33,222 bases of DNA from Deferrisomatales bacterium (GCA_024277875.1 JAJRUI010000045.1:1-33222); one strand, 5' to 3'; positions 25,851 through 33,222 are shown, counted from the stretch's first letter. The notes: generated by a model not told the origin, from the sequence alone. A program made the numbers and translations.

Positions 25851-27365
25851 ATGGGCCGGTACGTGGCTGCCATCGACCAGGGAACCACCAGCACCCGGTG
25901 CCTGGTGTTCGACCGGGAGGGCCGGTGCGCCGGCCATGCCCAGGTGGAGCACCGCCAGCTGTTCCCCCGCCCCGGCTGGGTGGAACACGATCCGGTCGAG
26001 ATCCTGGAGAACACGCGGCGGGTGGCGGCCGGGGCACTGGCCCGCGCCGGCATCCCGGGCACGGACCTGGCGGCCGTGGGAATCACCAACCAGCGGGAGA
26101 CCACGGTGGTGTGGGACCGGCGCACCGGCCGGCCGGTGCACAACGCGATCGTGTGGCAGGACACCCGCACCGACGCCCTGTGCCGGGAACTGGCCGGGGC
26201 CGCCGGCCCGGACCGGTTCCGGGGCAAGACCGGGCTGCCCCTGGCCACCTACTTCTCCGGCCCCAAGCTCCGGTGGCTCCTGGACGCGGTGGACGGCCTG
26301 CGGGACGCGGCCGGCCGGGGCGACGTGCTGTTCGGCACGGTGGACGCGTGGCTCGTGTGGAACCTGACCGGCGGGCCGGATGGCGGCCGCCACGCGACCG
26401 ACGTGACCAACGCGTCCCGCACCCTGCTGGCGGACCTGGAGACCGGGGCGTGGGACGGCGGCCTGCTGGACGCGGTGGGGGTCCCCCGGGCGATGCTGCC
26501 CGAGATCCTGCCCTCGAGCCACCCCGACGGGTTCGGGCTCACCGCGGCCGGCGGCCCGTTCGGCGCCCGGGTTCCGATCACCGGCGTCCTGGGCGACCAG
26601 CAGGCCGCGGCCGTGGGCCAGTCGTGCTTCTCCCCCGGGGACGCCAAGAACACCTACGGCACCGGGTGCTTCCTGCTCCTGCACACCGGCGACCGGATCG
26701 TGCGGTCCCGCCACGGCCTGCTCACCACCCCGTGCTACCGGTTCGGCGACGGGCCCACGGCGTACGCCCTGGAAGGGTCGGTGGCCGTGGCCGGCGCCGT
26801 GATCCAGTGGCTCCGGGACAACCTGGGCGTGCTCCGGACGGCGGCGGAGATCGAAGACCTGGCCGCCGGGGTCGAGGACACGGGCGGGGTGGTGTTCGTG
26901 CCCGCGTTCTCGGGCCTGTTCGCGCCCCGGTGGCGGAGCGACGCCCGGGGAGCCATCGTGGGCCTCACCCGGTTCACCGACCGGCGGCACCTGGCCCGGG
27001 CCGCCCTGGAGGCGGTGGCCTACCAGACCCGGGAGGTGATCGAGGCGATGGCCGCGGACGCCGGGGTGCCCCTGCGGGGTCTCCGGGTGGACGGCGGCAT
27101 GGTGGTCAACGACCTGCTCATGCAGCTCCAGGCCGACGTGCTGGGAGCCCCCGTGACCCGGCCCCGGGTCACCGAGACCACGGCACTGGGCGCGGCGTTC
27201 GCAGCCGGGCTGGGCGTGGGGTTCTGGGCCGGCACAGACGAGATCTCGGCCCTGTGGTCCGAGGACCGCACCTGGCAGCCCCGCAGCACCCCGGACGAGC
27301 GGGAACAGGGGTACCGGCGGTGGAACGCGGCCGTGCAGCGGTCCCTGGGCTGGGCAGGGGCGTGA
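25851..27365 (+). CDS. glpK: Glycerol kinase
   Basis: A 504-residue FGGY-family kinase converting glycerol to glycerol-3-phosphate. The N-terminal [14 protein letters not shown] phosphate-binding loop, [22 protein letters not shown] and the C-terminal [21 protein letters not shown] signature are all present, giving the full ordinary length. A clear AAAGGAG precedes the ATG at 25851 by 8 nt. No glpF or glpD is nearby. It lies 49 bp after ftsH without a visible terminator, so read-through from the ftsH promoter is possible. Its stop is 7 bp from the end of the convergent DUF4105 reading frame. Confidence 0.96.
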   Translation: MGRYVAAIDQGTTSTRCLVFDREGRCAGHAQVEHRQLFPRPGWVEHDPVEILENTRRVAAGALARAGIPGTDLAAVGITNQRETTVVWDRRTGRPVHNAIVWQDTRTDALCRELAGAAGPDRFRGKTGLPLATYFSGPKLRWLLDAVDGLRDAAGRGDVLFGTVDAWLVWNLTGGPDGGRHATDVTNASRTLLADLETGAWDGGLLDAVGVPRAMLPEILPSSHPDGFGLTAAGGPFGARVPITGVLGDQQAAAVGQSCFSPGDAKNTYGTGCFLLLHTGDRIVRSRHGLLTTPCYRFGDGPTAYALEGSVAVAGAVIQWLRDNLGVLRTAAEIEDLAAGVEDTGGVVFVPAFSGLFAPRWRSDARGAIVGLTRFTDRRHLARAALEAVAYQTREVIEAMAADAGVPLRGLRVDGGMVVNDLLMQLQADVLGAPVTRPRVTETTALGAAFAAGLGVGFWAGTDEISALWSEDRTWQPRSTPDEREQGYRRWNAAVQRSLGWAGA

Positions 27366-27372
27366 CGCCCGG

Positions 27373-29310
27373 TCAGAAGTACAGGTGCCACGCGGCGCGC
27401 CACTCGGTCTCGTAGCCCCGGACCCACCGCTACCGCCGCACCGACAGCTCCACCGCGGACTGCCCGGTCACCCGCACCGTCTGCCACGCGGAAACCGCAA
27501 CCGGGGGCGGCCCCCCGGTCCACAGGTACCCGTACCCGCGCACCTGGCCGCCCACCTTCCACCCCCGGGCCAGCACGGCCTGGCCGCCCAGGAGCCCGCC
27601 CAGGCCCACGTCCACGCCCCGGCGCAGGGCCGGCGCGGCAGCCGCCTCCCCGTACACGGCGGCGTACCCGAGGGTTCCGTCCTCGTCGCCCCCGGTGAGC
27701 CCGACCAGGCCCGACCCCAGGGCCACCAGGTCCCGGCCGCCGGCCGGACCGGGCCGGCGCTCGCTCCCGAACCGCACCCCCCAGGACGTGGGCCGGAAGA
27801 ACCGATCACGGGGGCTCAGGGACGCGATCCGCAGCAGGTCGGCGCGCTCGATCGCCACCGCGCCCTCCTCCGGGTGCACGCGCGCCGTGAAGTCGGCGAA
27901 CGCGATCTCGGAGCCGGGTACGTACCCGGCGTCCGGGTCCCGCAGGCCGTGGTGGGCCGGCCGGAACGAGAGGTCTGCGAACCCGCCCCGCCGGTCCGAC
28001 CCGGCCGCGAGCCCGGCCCGGGCGGTGCGGTGGCCCCGGTGGGGCGGTTCGGGTTCGGGCACCGGGTCCGGGTCGTCTCCCCCCCGCACCCGGCTGCGCG
28101 CGGCCAGGAGCGACAGGAACCGGCGCCGGTACGTGGCCTCGTCCAACGCCTTGCCCACGTAGGCCACCTGCACCAGGTCCGCGGCCACATCCAGGGCGGC
28201 GGCCCGCGCCCGGGGGTCGGCTACCGCGTCCGCAGCGGAAGGGGGCGCCTCGCCGGCGGCCATCCGGCGCGCCAGGGCCGCCTGCCCGTCGTCCAGCGCC
28301 CGGCCCCGGTGCCGGATCTTCCGGGCCAGGGACGGCCGGAACACCACCCGGTCCACCAGGCCCGCGTCCCACACCTGGAACACGGTGTCCGGGGGCGACA
28401 CCCACAGGGGGTACGCGTCGGTCAGGCGCACGCCGGGGCGGGCGGCCTCCAGGAGGAACAGCACGTTGTACGAGCAGTTCTCGTCGAAGTAGTAGTATCG
28501 GGACCAGGTGTCCTTGAGTTCCCACGCGTGCAGCGTGAGGCGCCGGGCCTCGGCCGGGGTGAGGTCGAGCCGGTACTCCCACAGGTCCCGCTGTTCGATG
28601 TCGCTGTACTCCTCCACCTTGTCGTAGTACGGCAGGATCCCGTAGTACCCGGGGTACCCGCCGAACAGCCCCTTGACCACGTACGTCACCGCCAGGTCGT
28701 CCGGGTCGGTCTGGGCCGCGAAGTTCACGCCGTACCCCAGGAGGGGCGCGTCGCCGGCCGGGTCGATCCGGACCAGGGTGTGGCCGAACATGGACGCCGG
28801 GCCGTTGGGATGGGCTGCCGGGAACACCAGGGTCGCGCCGTGGGGATCGATCCGGTCGAGGGCGGCGTCCAGGTCCGGGCACGCCACCGCGGGAAAGCCG
28901 GCATCGGGCAGCCGCTCCCGGAGCCACGCGGCCCGGGCCGGGAACCGGCACGCCGCCTCTGGCGCGCCCCGGCACAGGGCGCTCACCGTGGCGTCCAGTT
29001 CGGCCGCAAGGTCGTACTTCCCGTCGGGAGACAGGTAGAACCCGGGGTCGTCCACCAGGCCCCGCTGCCCGAACCAGCCCGCCCGGTGGTGGAGCAGGGT
29101 CGCCCAGTACGGGTCGGAAGCGAGTTCCAGGTCCCGGGCCCGCTGCCGTACCGGCCCGCAGTCCGTGGCCAGGTCAGGGCCGGCCTCGGCCGGGGCGTTC
29201 CCAGGAGGGGCGAAGCCTGCCAGGAGGCCGAACGCGAGCAACAAGAAAGGGCGCGCGGCCTTCGGCCGCGCACCCTCTCGAAAAACGGATGCCAGTGCGA
29301 ACGCGATCAA
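27373..29310 (-). CDS. DUF4105 (Lnb-type) periplasmic/outer membrane protein, frame interrupted by one in-frame UAG
   Basis: An exported protein of 645 codons (from TTG 29310). After a hydrophobic signal-like segment comes the DUF4105 papain-like domain: MFGHTLVRID (His about 177) and FDENCSYNVLFLLEAARPG (Cys about 279), the candidate catalytic pair. The C-terminal 250 residues have alternating hydrophobic strands of a beta-barrel. Codon 627 is TAG; the same frame continues RWVRGYETEWRAAWHLYF to TGA, ending in Phe with Leu at -3 and Trp at -5, the pattern BamA recognises in outer-membrane proteins. Stopping at UAG would remove that final strand. The TTG start overlaps the DUF3015 stop (TTGA); a TTG at 29244, after an intervening terminator-like hairpin, is the alternative. 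Function of the family is not established. Confidence 0.82.
27430..27432 (-). other. In-frame UAG codon near the 3' end of the DUF4105 gene
   Basis: Minus-strand codons CGG CGG TAG CGG TGG. The 18 codons after it complete a typical outer-membrane terminal beta-strand, and the TGA that follows leaves just 7 bp to the convergent glpK stop. Second in-frame UAG of this window. Confidence 0.82.
29245..29279 (-). terminator. Strong hairpin terminator downstream of DUF3015
   Basis: On the minus strand a stem of about 14 bp (GGGTGCGCGGCC against GGCCGCGCGCCC plus flanking pairs) closes on a GAA triloop and is followed by TTTCTTGTTG. It starts 28 nt after the DUF3015 stop and lies inside the N-terminal codons of the DUF4105 reading frame if TTG 29310 is the start, so it may attenuate the downstream gene. 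Confidence 0.75.
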
Positions 29311-29777
29311 CCGCCGGCACTCACCTCGACGATGGCGTCCACCACGTACGCGTAGTCCACGTCCGGGTTGGGGAAAATCCGGTCGAACCCGGCCTGGAGC
29401 CGGCCCACGAACGCGGCGCGATCCCCAGCCGGGATCCCCATCAGATCGGCCAACCCATCGATGGTCTCTCCGCCGCCCCGGGCGATGTCCTTGGCCAGGT
29501 TGTCCAGGTTGGCCAGCACGTACTCGTTCATCCGCTCGGTGCTCGCGATCTTGGACGGCTTCTCGCACTCGGACGTCCCCGAGGTGATGCCGAACGTCTG
29601 GTTCGCGGACGTCCCGTTGGTGGTGACCGCCAGGGACTGGAGCACGATCGAGTCGTCGGCCTGGTCCCCGAACAACATGGTGCCCAGGCCGCAGCCGGTG
29701 TTGTCCTTGGCGTTGCCGGCCCAAGCGGCCGGAGCAGCGAAAAGGGCGACGGCGAGCACAACTGCGAGCTTCTTCAT
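29307..29777 (-). CDS. DUF3015 family secreted protein
   Basis: A 156-residue exported protein. It begins MKKLAVVLAVALFAAPAAWA, a textbook signal peptide with cleavage after Ala-Trp-Ala. The mature part has the DUF3015 signature: CGLGTMLFG, then SLAVTTNGTSANQTFGITSGTS-Cys, followed by a helical tail with a conserved NEYVLANLDNLAKDIARGGGE run. The first and second Cys probably pair. ATG 29777 has GGGAGGGAG upstream. Its own promoter lies about 50 bp upstream, and a strong terminator follows. The function is not known; adjacency to DUF4105 suggests a shared envelope role. Confidence 0.88.
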   Translation of the reverse strand: MKKLAVVLAVALFAAPAAWAGNAKDNTGCGLGTMLFGDQADDSIVLQSLAVTTNGTSANQTFGITSGTSECEKPSKIASTERMNEYVLANLDNLAKDIARGGGETIDGLADLMGIPAGDRAAFVGRLQAGFDRIFPNPDVDYAYVVDAIVEVSAGG

Positions 29778-29824
29778 GGTACTCCCTCCCATTCTGATGG
29801 GGTGAAAAGATTACGGACGGACCG

Positions 29825-29852
29825 ACTGTAACACGCCGTCTACCCGCGTCAA
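29825..29852 (-). promoter_or_regulatory. Sigma-70 promoter of DUF3015
   Basis: Minus strand: TTGACG and TACAGT with a 16-nt spacer, about 48 nt before the ATG. The -35 hexamer overlaps the stop codon of the upstream hydrolase gene. Confidence 0.65.
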
Positions 29853-30685
29853 GGCCCCAGGTTTTCGTCGAGCCAGCCGAGCAACCGGCTCCGGAGGTCC
29901 GGGTCAGCCAGGGCGCCGAGGTGGCCGGCGCCGGCCACGAGCCACAGGCCCTTGGGCTCCAGCGCCAGCTCGTACAGCCGGCGGGCGTGGGACACCGGCA
30001 CCACCCGGTCCCGGGTACCGTGGAGGATCAGGACCGGAACGGGCCGCACCCGGGATATCCACCTCTCGGGGCTGAACCGGTCGTCCACCCCCCACGCCAG
30101 GGGCGCCTGGAACGGCCACAGCACCACAGTGGCCGCCACCTTGTCCCGAACGATCCGGCGGTACCCGGCGAACCCGCTGTCCGCCACCAGGAGCCCGATG
30201 CGGTCCTTGGCCGGGGAGACCGCCACCGCGTGGATCGCCACGGCCGCGCCCAGGGACTGGCCGAGCACCCACAGGGGGCCGCCGCCCCAAGCGTCCAGTG
30301 CCCAGGCGAGCCCGTCGTCCCCGTCCCGGTGGACCCCCTCGATTGTGGGGCTGCCCCCGGACCGGCCGTACCCGCGGTAGTCGAACGCCACCACCCGGTA
30401 CCCCTCCCGGGCGAGCCACACCATCGGGCCCCGGTGGCCGGCCAGATTGTCCGCGTTGCCGTGGAAGAACACCACCGTGCCCCGGATCGGCCGGTCCGCC
30501 GGCTCGAGCTGCCACCCGTGGAGCCGGGGCTCGCCGGGCCGGTCGAGCCAGAGGTCGGTCTTCCGGACGTCCGGGGGCAACGAAACCGGTTCGAGACCGG
30601 TTTTCGGATAAAAGAACGCCCCTGAGCACCCGGACGCGACCACGGACGCGACGAGCGCCCCTAACAGGATGCTGAAAAAGCCCAT
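29849..30685 (-). CDS. Alpha/beta-hydrolase of the BEM46/ABHD13 type, probable lipoprotein
   Basis: A 278-residue serine hydrolase. The N-terminus is a short hydrophobic helix ending VVASGC, a lipobox-like site (Cys20), so the protein is probably membrane-anchored by lipid. The core has VVFFHGNADN (oxyanion loop), FDYRGYGRSGG, nucleophile elbow GQSLGA (Ser144), LILHGTRDRVVP (acid Asp) and GAGHLGAL (His), in the order of the BEM46-like family; natural substrates are unknown. The ATG at 30685 lies within a palindromic repeat, which therefore encodes the first residues of the signal peptide and could hide the start in an mRNA hairpin. No good ribosome-binding site is seen. Confidence 0.85.
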   Translation of the reverse strand: MGFFSILLGALVASVVASGCSGAFFYPKTGLEPVSLPPDVRKTDLWLDRPGEPRLHGWQLEPADRPIRGTVVFFHGNADNLAGHRGPMVWLAREGYRVVAFDYRGYGRSGGSPTIEGVHRDGDDGLAWALDAWGGGPLWVLGQSLGAAVAIHAVAVSPAKDRIGLLVADSGFAGYRRIVRDKVAATVVLWPFQAPLAWGVDDRFSPERWISRVRPVPVLILHGTRDRVVPVSHARRLYELALEPKGLWLVAGAGHLGALADPDLRSRLLGWLDENLGP

Positions 30686-30701
30686 CCGTGGGTTTTTCAG
30701 C
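30671..30701. repeat. Palindromic element overlapping the hydrolase start codon
   Basis: GCTGAAAAAGCCCA and TGGGTTTTTCAGC are inverted repeats (one unpaired G) around TCCG. The flanking CTAACAGGAT makes it resemble dispersed palindromic elements I recall from deltaproteobacterial and other genomes, but only one copy is present here. Confidence 0.6.
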
Positions 30702-30747
30702 GACGGCCTCTCGGGGACGGCCCTGTGACTCGCCGCGCCGTTCAAAC

Positions 30748-30766
30748 GTCCGGATCGTCTCCGGAC
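30748..30766. repeat. Perfect inverted repeat upstream of the hydrolase gene
   Basis: GTCCGGA and TCCGGAC are separated by TCGTC, about 63 bp before the hydrolase ATG. It could be an operator or part of the mobile-element debris. Confidence 0.4.
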
Positions 30767-30954
30767 GCCAAGGGTTCCGCTGTCGAGGCCCGGACCAACC
30801 GGCAAACAGCGGCATCGCAAGGCGCGGCGATCGGGTGCCGCACTCGCGCCCGGCCGGAACCAGGCGCCCACCCCGCACCCTGGCCATACAATTGCAGGTC
30901 TTGGTAAGAGGAGCCGTCGCCACCGGCTCCCCGAGTTGGATCCCGGGCTAGGCA

Positions 30955-31151
30955 TCAAAGGGAAACCCATCTCGTCCCAATCTGTCGTGGCACGAGCCGC
31001 GAACGTGGCCCGTTGCCCGGGGCGCCCGGGGGCCTCTGATGCCGGGCGGAATCGTCCCCTGGGCACGCGGACGGAGGGATCCTGCCCGCACCAACTCCAC
31101 GATTCTGGCCTTGTATTCCGCGGGACACGCTGCTCCCGTCTTCGGCATCAT
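30955..31151 (-). pseudogene. Remnant of an IS3-family transposase orfA
   Basis: From ATG 31151 the minus strand encodes MMPKTGAACPAEYKARIVELVRAG, split here as MMPKTGAACP and AEYKARIVELVRAG, the helix-turn-helix opening typical of IS3-family OrfA proteins. The frame then loses resemblance, apparently by a frameshift; in another frame a TDWDEMG segment recalls the later OrfA region. No orfB is present. TGGACACT on the minus strand about 30 nt before the start may be the old terminal repeat. Inactive fragment. Confidence 0.55.
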
Positions 31152-31448
31152 GAACACCGGGCACATCCTTCCAACCCAGTGTCCAGGGGTCCACGATGCC
31201 GGGTCAAGCCCATGTCGCCAGATCCTGAAGAAGACTCCAACCCGGCCGCTCCCGAAGTCCTCCCTCCAGGTGGGGCCCCCAGGGGGTTGTCGCGACCGGG
31301 TTCGTGGTCCCCGCTTGCAGAGGTCGCCGGTCAGGGGTACTGATAAGCAGGTCCCGGGGCGGGGTCTCTAGTTGCGCAACCCGGCCCGGGTGACGCGTGG
31401 TCCGGCACCGGCCCGGCCGGTCCCGGCGTTGCGCCGTGGAGAAAAGCC

Positions 31449-31970
31449 TTGCCCCAGACCGACACGGACAGACCGCTGGGCGACTGGATCGCTGCCCTTG
31501 CCGGCTCCTCCCCCACCCCGGCCGGGGGCGCCCTCGCCCTGGTCACCCTGGCAGGCGCGGCCGCCCTGGCCGCCAAGCTCGCCCGGCTGGCCGGCGACCA
31601 CGACCCGGACCGCCACCGGGAGCGGGCCGACCGGTTCTTGCGCGCCGCCGGCGACGACGCCCGGGGGTACGGGCCGGCGGCCAGGCGGGGCGGGGCCGCG
31701 GCCCGGGCGTTCCTCGGCCAGGGGCTGGCCCAGGCCGAAGCAGCCGTCGCCCTCCTGGACGACCTGGCGGGGCTCGGCCCGCGGGTCCCGGCTCCGGCCC
31801 GTCCCGACGTGACGGCGGCTGCCGGGCTCGCCCGCGAGGGCGCCCGGGTGCTGGTGGCGAACCTCCGGGCCAACCTGGACGCGTGGGCCCCCCGCCTGGC
31901 CCCGGCCGGGCCGCTCGCCGAACGGGTGGCCGGCCTGGAAGCGCGCCTGGCCGGTCCCGGCACCGGTTGA
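31449..31970 (+). CDS. Cyclodeaminase/cyclohydrolase (FTCD C-domain) family protein
   Basis: A 173-residue, mainly helical protein of the formimidoyltetrahydrofolate cyclodeaminase family. The N-terminal signature SSPTPAGGALALVTLAGAAALAAKLARLA matches the family's PTPGGGS block (written here as PTPAGG with Ala for the middle Gly), followed by Ala-rich helices. The usual product deaminates formimino-THF or hydrolyses methenyl-THF in one-carbon metabolism. TTG 31449 is supported by GGAG seven bases upstream. No other folate gene is near. The trpS promoter -35 overlaps its stop codon. Substrate assignment is tentative because this short, Ala-rich version is divergent. Confidence 0.75.
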   Translation: MPQTDTDRPLGDWIAALAGSSPTPAGGALALVTLAGAAALAAKLARLAGDHDPDRHRERADRFLRAAGDDARGYGPAARRGGAAARAFLGQGLAQAEAAVALLDDLAGLGPRVPAPARPDVTAAAGLAREGARVLVANLRANLDAWAPRLAPAGPLAERVAGLEARLAGPGTG

Positions 31971-31996
31971 CACGGACCGGCGGTTCCCGGTATACG
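31967..31996 (+). promoter_or_regulatory. Sigma-70 promoter of the trpS leader transcript
   Basis: A perfect TTGACA (31967-31972) and TATACG (31991-31996) separated by 18 nt. The predicted start, near 32003, is only about 3 nt before the leader-peptide ATG, so the leader may be translated from an almost leaderless RNA. Confidence 0.8.
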
Positions 31997-32005
31997 GTCG
32001 GGCCC

Positions 32006-32092
32006 ATGACGACGCATACACAGGCTTCCACGACTTCCGCTTGCGCCGGCTGGTGGTGGCGGACCCCGCACGGAGGGGCCCGGACGGCGTGA
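32006..32092 (+). CDS. Trp-rich leader peptide of trpS
   Basis: A 28-codon ORF, starting MTTHTQ and containing GWWWR at codons 15-19, where Trp16-Trp18 are three consecutive TGG codons (32051-32059). Such Trp runs are the hallmark of ribosome-mediated tryptophan attenuation (as in trpL). It lies between a strong promoter and a terminator hairpin 148 nt before trpS. Scarce charged tRNA-Trp would stall the ribosome at these codons. No Shine-Dalgarno sequence is seen; the ATG lies almost at the predicted transcript start. Confidence 0.78.
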   Translation: MTTHTQASTTSACAGWWWRTPHGGARTA

Positions 32093-32152
32093 CGTGGAAG
32101 CGAAGACGCCGGCTGCGGGCTCGGGTCCGCGGCCGGGGCGACCGGGCCGCGG
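32059..32152 (+). promoter_or_regulatory. Attenuator pairing segments (1:2 and 2:3) of the trpS leader
   Basis: Segment 1, GCGGACCC (32059-32066), begins at the last base of the third Trp codon and pairs perfectly with segment 2, GGGTCCGC (32123-32130). The overlapping segment CCGCGGCC (32127-32134) pairs perfectly with segment 3, GGCCGCGG (32145-32152), over a 10-nt loop. Segment 3 is also the 5' arm of the terminator. A ribosome stalled on the Trp codons would cover segment 1, free segment 2 to pair with 3 and prevent termination. Confidence 0.75.
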
Positions 32153-32182
32153 GGTCCCCCCAAGGGAACCGCGGCTCTTTTT
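32146..32182 (+). terminator. Intrinsic terminator of the trpS attenuator
   Basis: GCCGCGG (32146-32152) pairs with CCGCGGC (32169-32175), with a further TCCC/GGGA inner stem and a small bulge, and is followed by TCTTTTT. It ends 58 nt before the trpS ATG, in the untranslated leader, so it acts on trpS itself. Confidence 0.82.
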
Positions 32183-32240
32183 CGTCCGACAAACAGGCCG
32201 CGCCCCGCCCCCCCCGGCCGGGCGCAGGAGGAGACCGCGC

Positions 32241-33209
32241 ATGAAACGGGTCCTTTCGGGCATCCAGCCCTCCGGGGCGCCCCACATCGGCAACTACTTC
32301 GGGATGATGCGCCAGATGGTCCGCTACCAGGAACAGGCCGACCTGTTCGCGTTCATCGCCAACTACCACGCGATGACGTCCCTGGAGGACGGCGGGGCCC
32401 TGGCCAGGGGCACGTTCGACGTGGCGGCCGCGTTCCTGGCCCTGGGCCTCGACCCGGACAAGGCCACGTTCTGGGTCCAGTCGGACGTGCCCGAGGTGCA
32501 GGAGCTGACCTGGGTGCTCTCGACGATCGCGCCGATGGGCCTGCTGGAGCGGTGCCACTCGTACAAGGACAAGGTGGCCAAGGGGATCCAGCCCAACCAC
32601 GGCCTGTTCGCGTACCCGGTGCTGATGGCCGCGGACATCCTGCTGTACGGCGCCCACGTGGTGCCCGTGGGCAAGGACCAGAAGCAGTACCTGGAGGTGA
32701 CCCGGGACCTGGCCGTGAAGTTCAACCACCTGTACGGGGACGTGCTGGTGGTGCCCGAGCCCGAGATCGACGAGGACCTGGCCGTGATCCCGGGCACCGA
32801 CGGCCAGAAGATGTCCAAGTCCTACGGAAACACCATCGATATCTTCACGACGAAAAAGATGCTCAAGAAGGCGGTGATGTCGATCGTGACCGACGCCACC
32901 CCGATCGAGGAGCCCAAGGACCCGGACCGGTGCAACCTGTTCGCCCTGTACCGCCTGTTCACCACCCCGGACGAGCTGGCCGCCCTGCGGGAGCGCTACC
33001 TGGCCCCGGGCATGAAGTACTCGGACGTGAAAAAGGAGCTGGTGGAACGGATCTGGACGTTCTTCGGGCCCCACCGGGACCGGTACCAGTGGTTCCAGGA
33101 CCACCCGGACGACGTGCGGGACATCCTGCGGGCCGGCGCGACCAAGGCCCGGGCCGCGGCCGCGCCGATCCTGGACGCGGTGCGCAGCCGCACCGGCCTG
33201 GTGTACTGA
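32241..33209 (+). CDS. trpS: Tryptophanyl-tRNA synthetase
   Basis: A 322-residue class I aminoacyl-tRNA synthetase that charges tRNA-Trp. It has SGIQPSGAPHIGNYFG (HIGH-type motif HIGN at about 15-18) and KMSKS (190-194) in DGQKMSKSYGN, the two ATP-binding signatures, plus the substrate-pocket GVMAADILLYGAHVVPVGKDQ-like stretch (LMAADILLYGA, PVGKDQKQYLE). ATG 32241 is chosen over an upstream in-frame ATG at 32094 because AGGAGGAG lies just before it and the upstream residues are part of the leader RNA, not protein. Its expression is expected to respond to charged tRNA-Trp through the upstream attenuator. It is nearly at the window's right edge. Confidence 0.97.
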   Translation: MKRVLSGIQPSGAPHIGNYFGMMRQMVRYQEQADLFAFIANYHAMTSLEDGGALARGTFDVAAAFLALGLDPDKATFWVQSDVPEVQELTWVLSTIAPMGLLERCHSYKDKVAKGIQPNHGLFAYPVLMAADILLYGAHVVPVGKDQKQYLEVTRDLAVKFNHLYGDVLVVPEPEIDEDLAVIPGTDGQKMSKSYGNTIDIFTTKKMLKKAVMSIVTDATPIEEPKDPDRCNLFALYRLFTTPDELAALRERYLAPGMKYSDVKKELVERIWTFFGPHRDRYQWFQDHPDDVRDILRAGATKARAAAAPILDAVRSRTGLVY

Positions 33210-33222
33210 CCGCGGCCGGCCC

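Larger units (their letters stand above)
30686..31448. other. Intergenic region with a decayed insertion element, otherwise no gene
   Basis: A 763-bp stretch between the hydrolase start and the cyclodeaminase-like gene, less regular than its surroundings. It holds a palindromic element at its left edge, a GTCCGGA inverted repeat and an IS3-type orfA remnant. The other short open frames have no family resemblance. The hydrolase promoter must lie here but I could not pick it out. Confidence 0.6.

Noticed and set aside
32003..32240. A T-box riboswitch or a Trp-binding leader before trpS
   Set aside because: No T-box core sequence or specifier loop is visible, while the Trp-codon leader ORF and exclusive stems explain the region fully.

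Overview
The window is a very GC-rich (about 70% by eye), gene-dense bacterial chromosome segment. Its content (TIGR00730/LOG protein, DUF3015 next to DUF4105, aminotransferase-hom-PGM-like operon, HD-GYP protein, MFS/HEAT/cyclic-nucleotide-domain fusion) fits a Desulfobacterota or other deltaproteobacteria-like organism. That placement is an inference from gene content; no rRNA or tRNA gene was seen. Genes use ATG, GTG and TTG starts, often in 4-nt start/stop overlaps (GTGA or TTGA), and nearly all end in TGA.

Layout. 1-3875 (+): livK (partial), livH, livM and livG of a branched-chain amino acid ABC importer, with a strong terminator after livK and no livF at this end. 3937-8075 (-): smc and a YacP/NYN nuclease. 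8128-15141 (-): a tightly overlapping four-gene operon of unknown purpose, in transcription order an MFS/translocase-like membrane protein fused to HEAT repeats and a cyclic-nucleotide domain, a GNAT protein, a PP-loop ATPase with a Cys cluster, and a GshB-like ATP-grasp ligase. 15251-16543 (+): an HD-GYP phosphodiesterase. 16554-23755 (-): an aminotransferase-hom-PGM-like (possible homoserine kinase)-thioesterase-acyltransferase/esterase operon, then a LOG-family gene. 23942-27365 (+): ftsH and glpK. 27373-30685 (-): a DUF4105 outer-membrane-like protein, DUF3015, and a lipoprotein-like alpha/beta hydrolase. 30686-31448: a repeat and a decayed IS3-type orfA. 31449-33209 (+): a cyclodeaminase-like gene and trpS.

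Two observations stand out. First, trpS is preceded by a complete-looking ribosome-mediated attenuator: a TTGACA promoter, a 28-residue leader ORF with three consecutive Trp codons, three mutually exclusive pairings, and a terminator with a T run. Second, two unrelated genes, smc and the DUF4105 gene, each contain a single in-frame UAG after which the same frame continues with family-typical sequence: the smc C-terminal ATPase head, and an outer-membrane C-terminal strand ending in Phe. UAG also looks like a true stop in three other genes. This points either to UAG read-through or recoding (for example pyrrolysine or an amber suppressor) or to two independent C-to-T changes. The four-gene PP-loop/ATP-grasp/GNAT/translocase operon is the best candidate here for an undescribed biochemical system.
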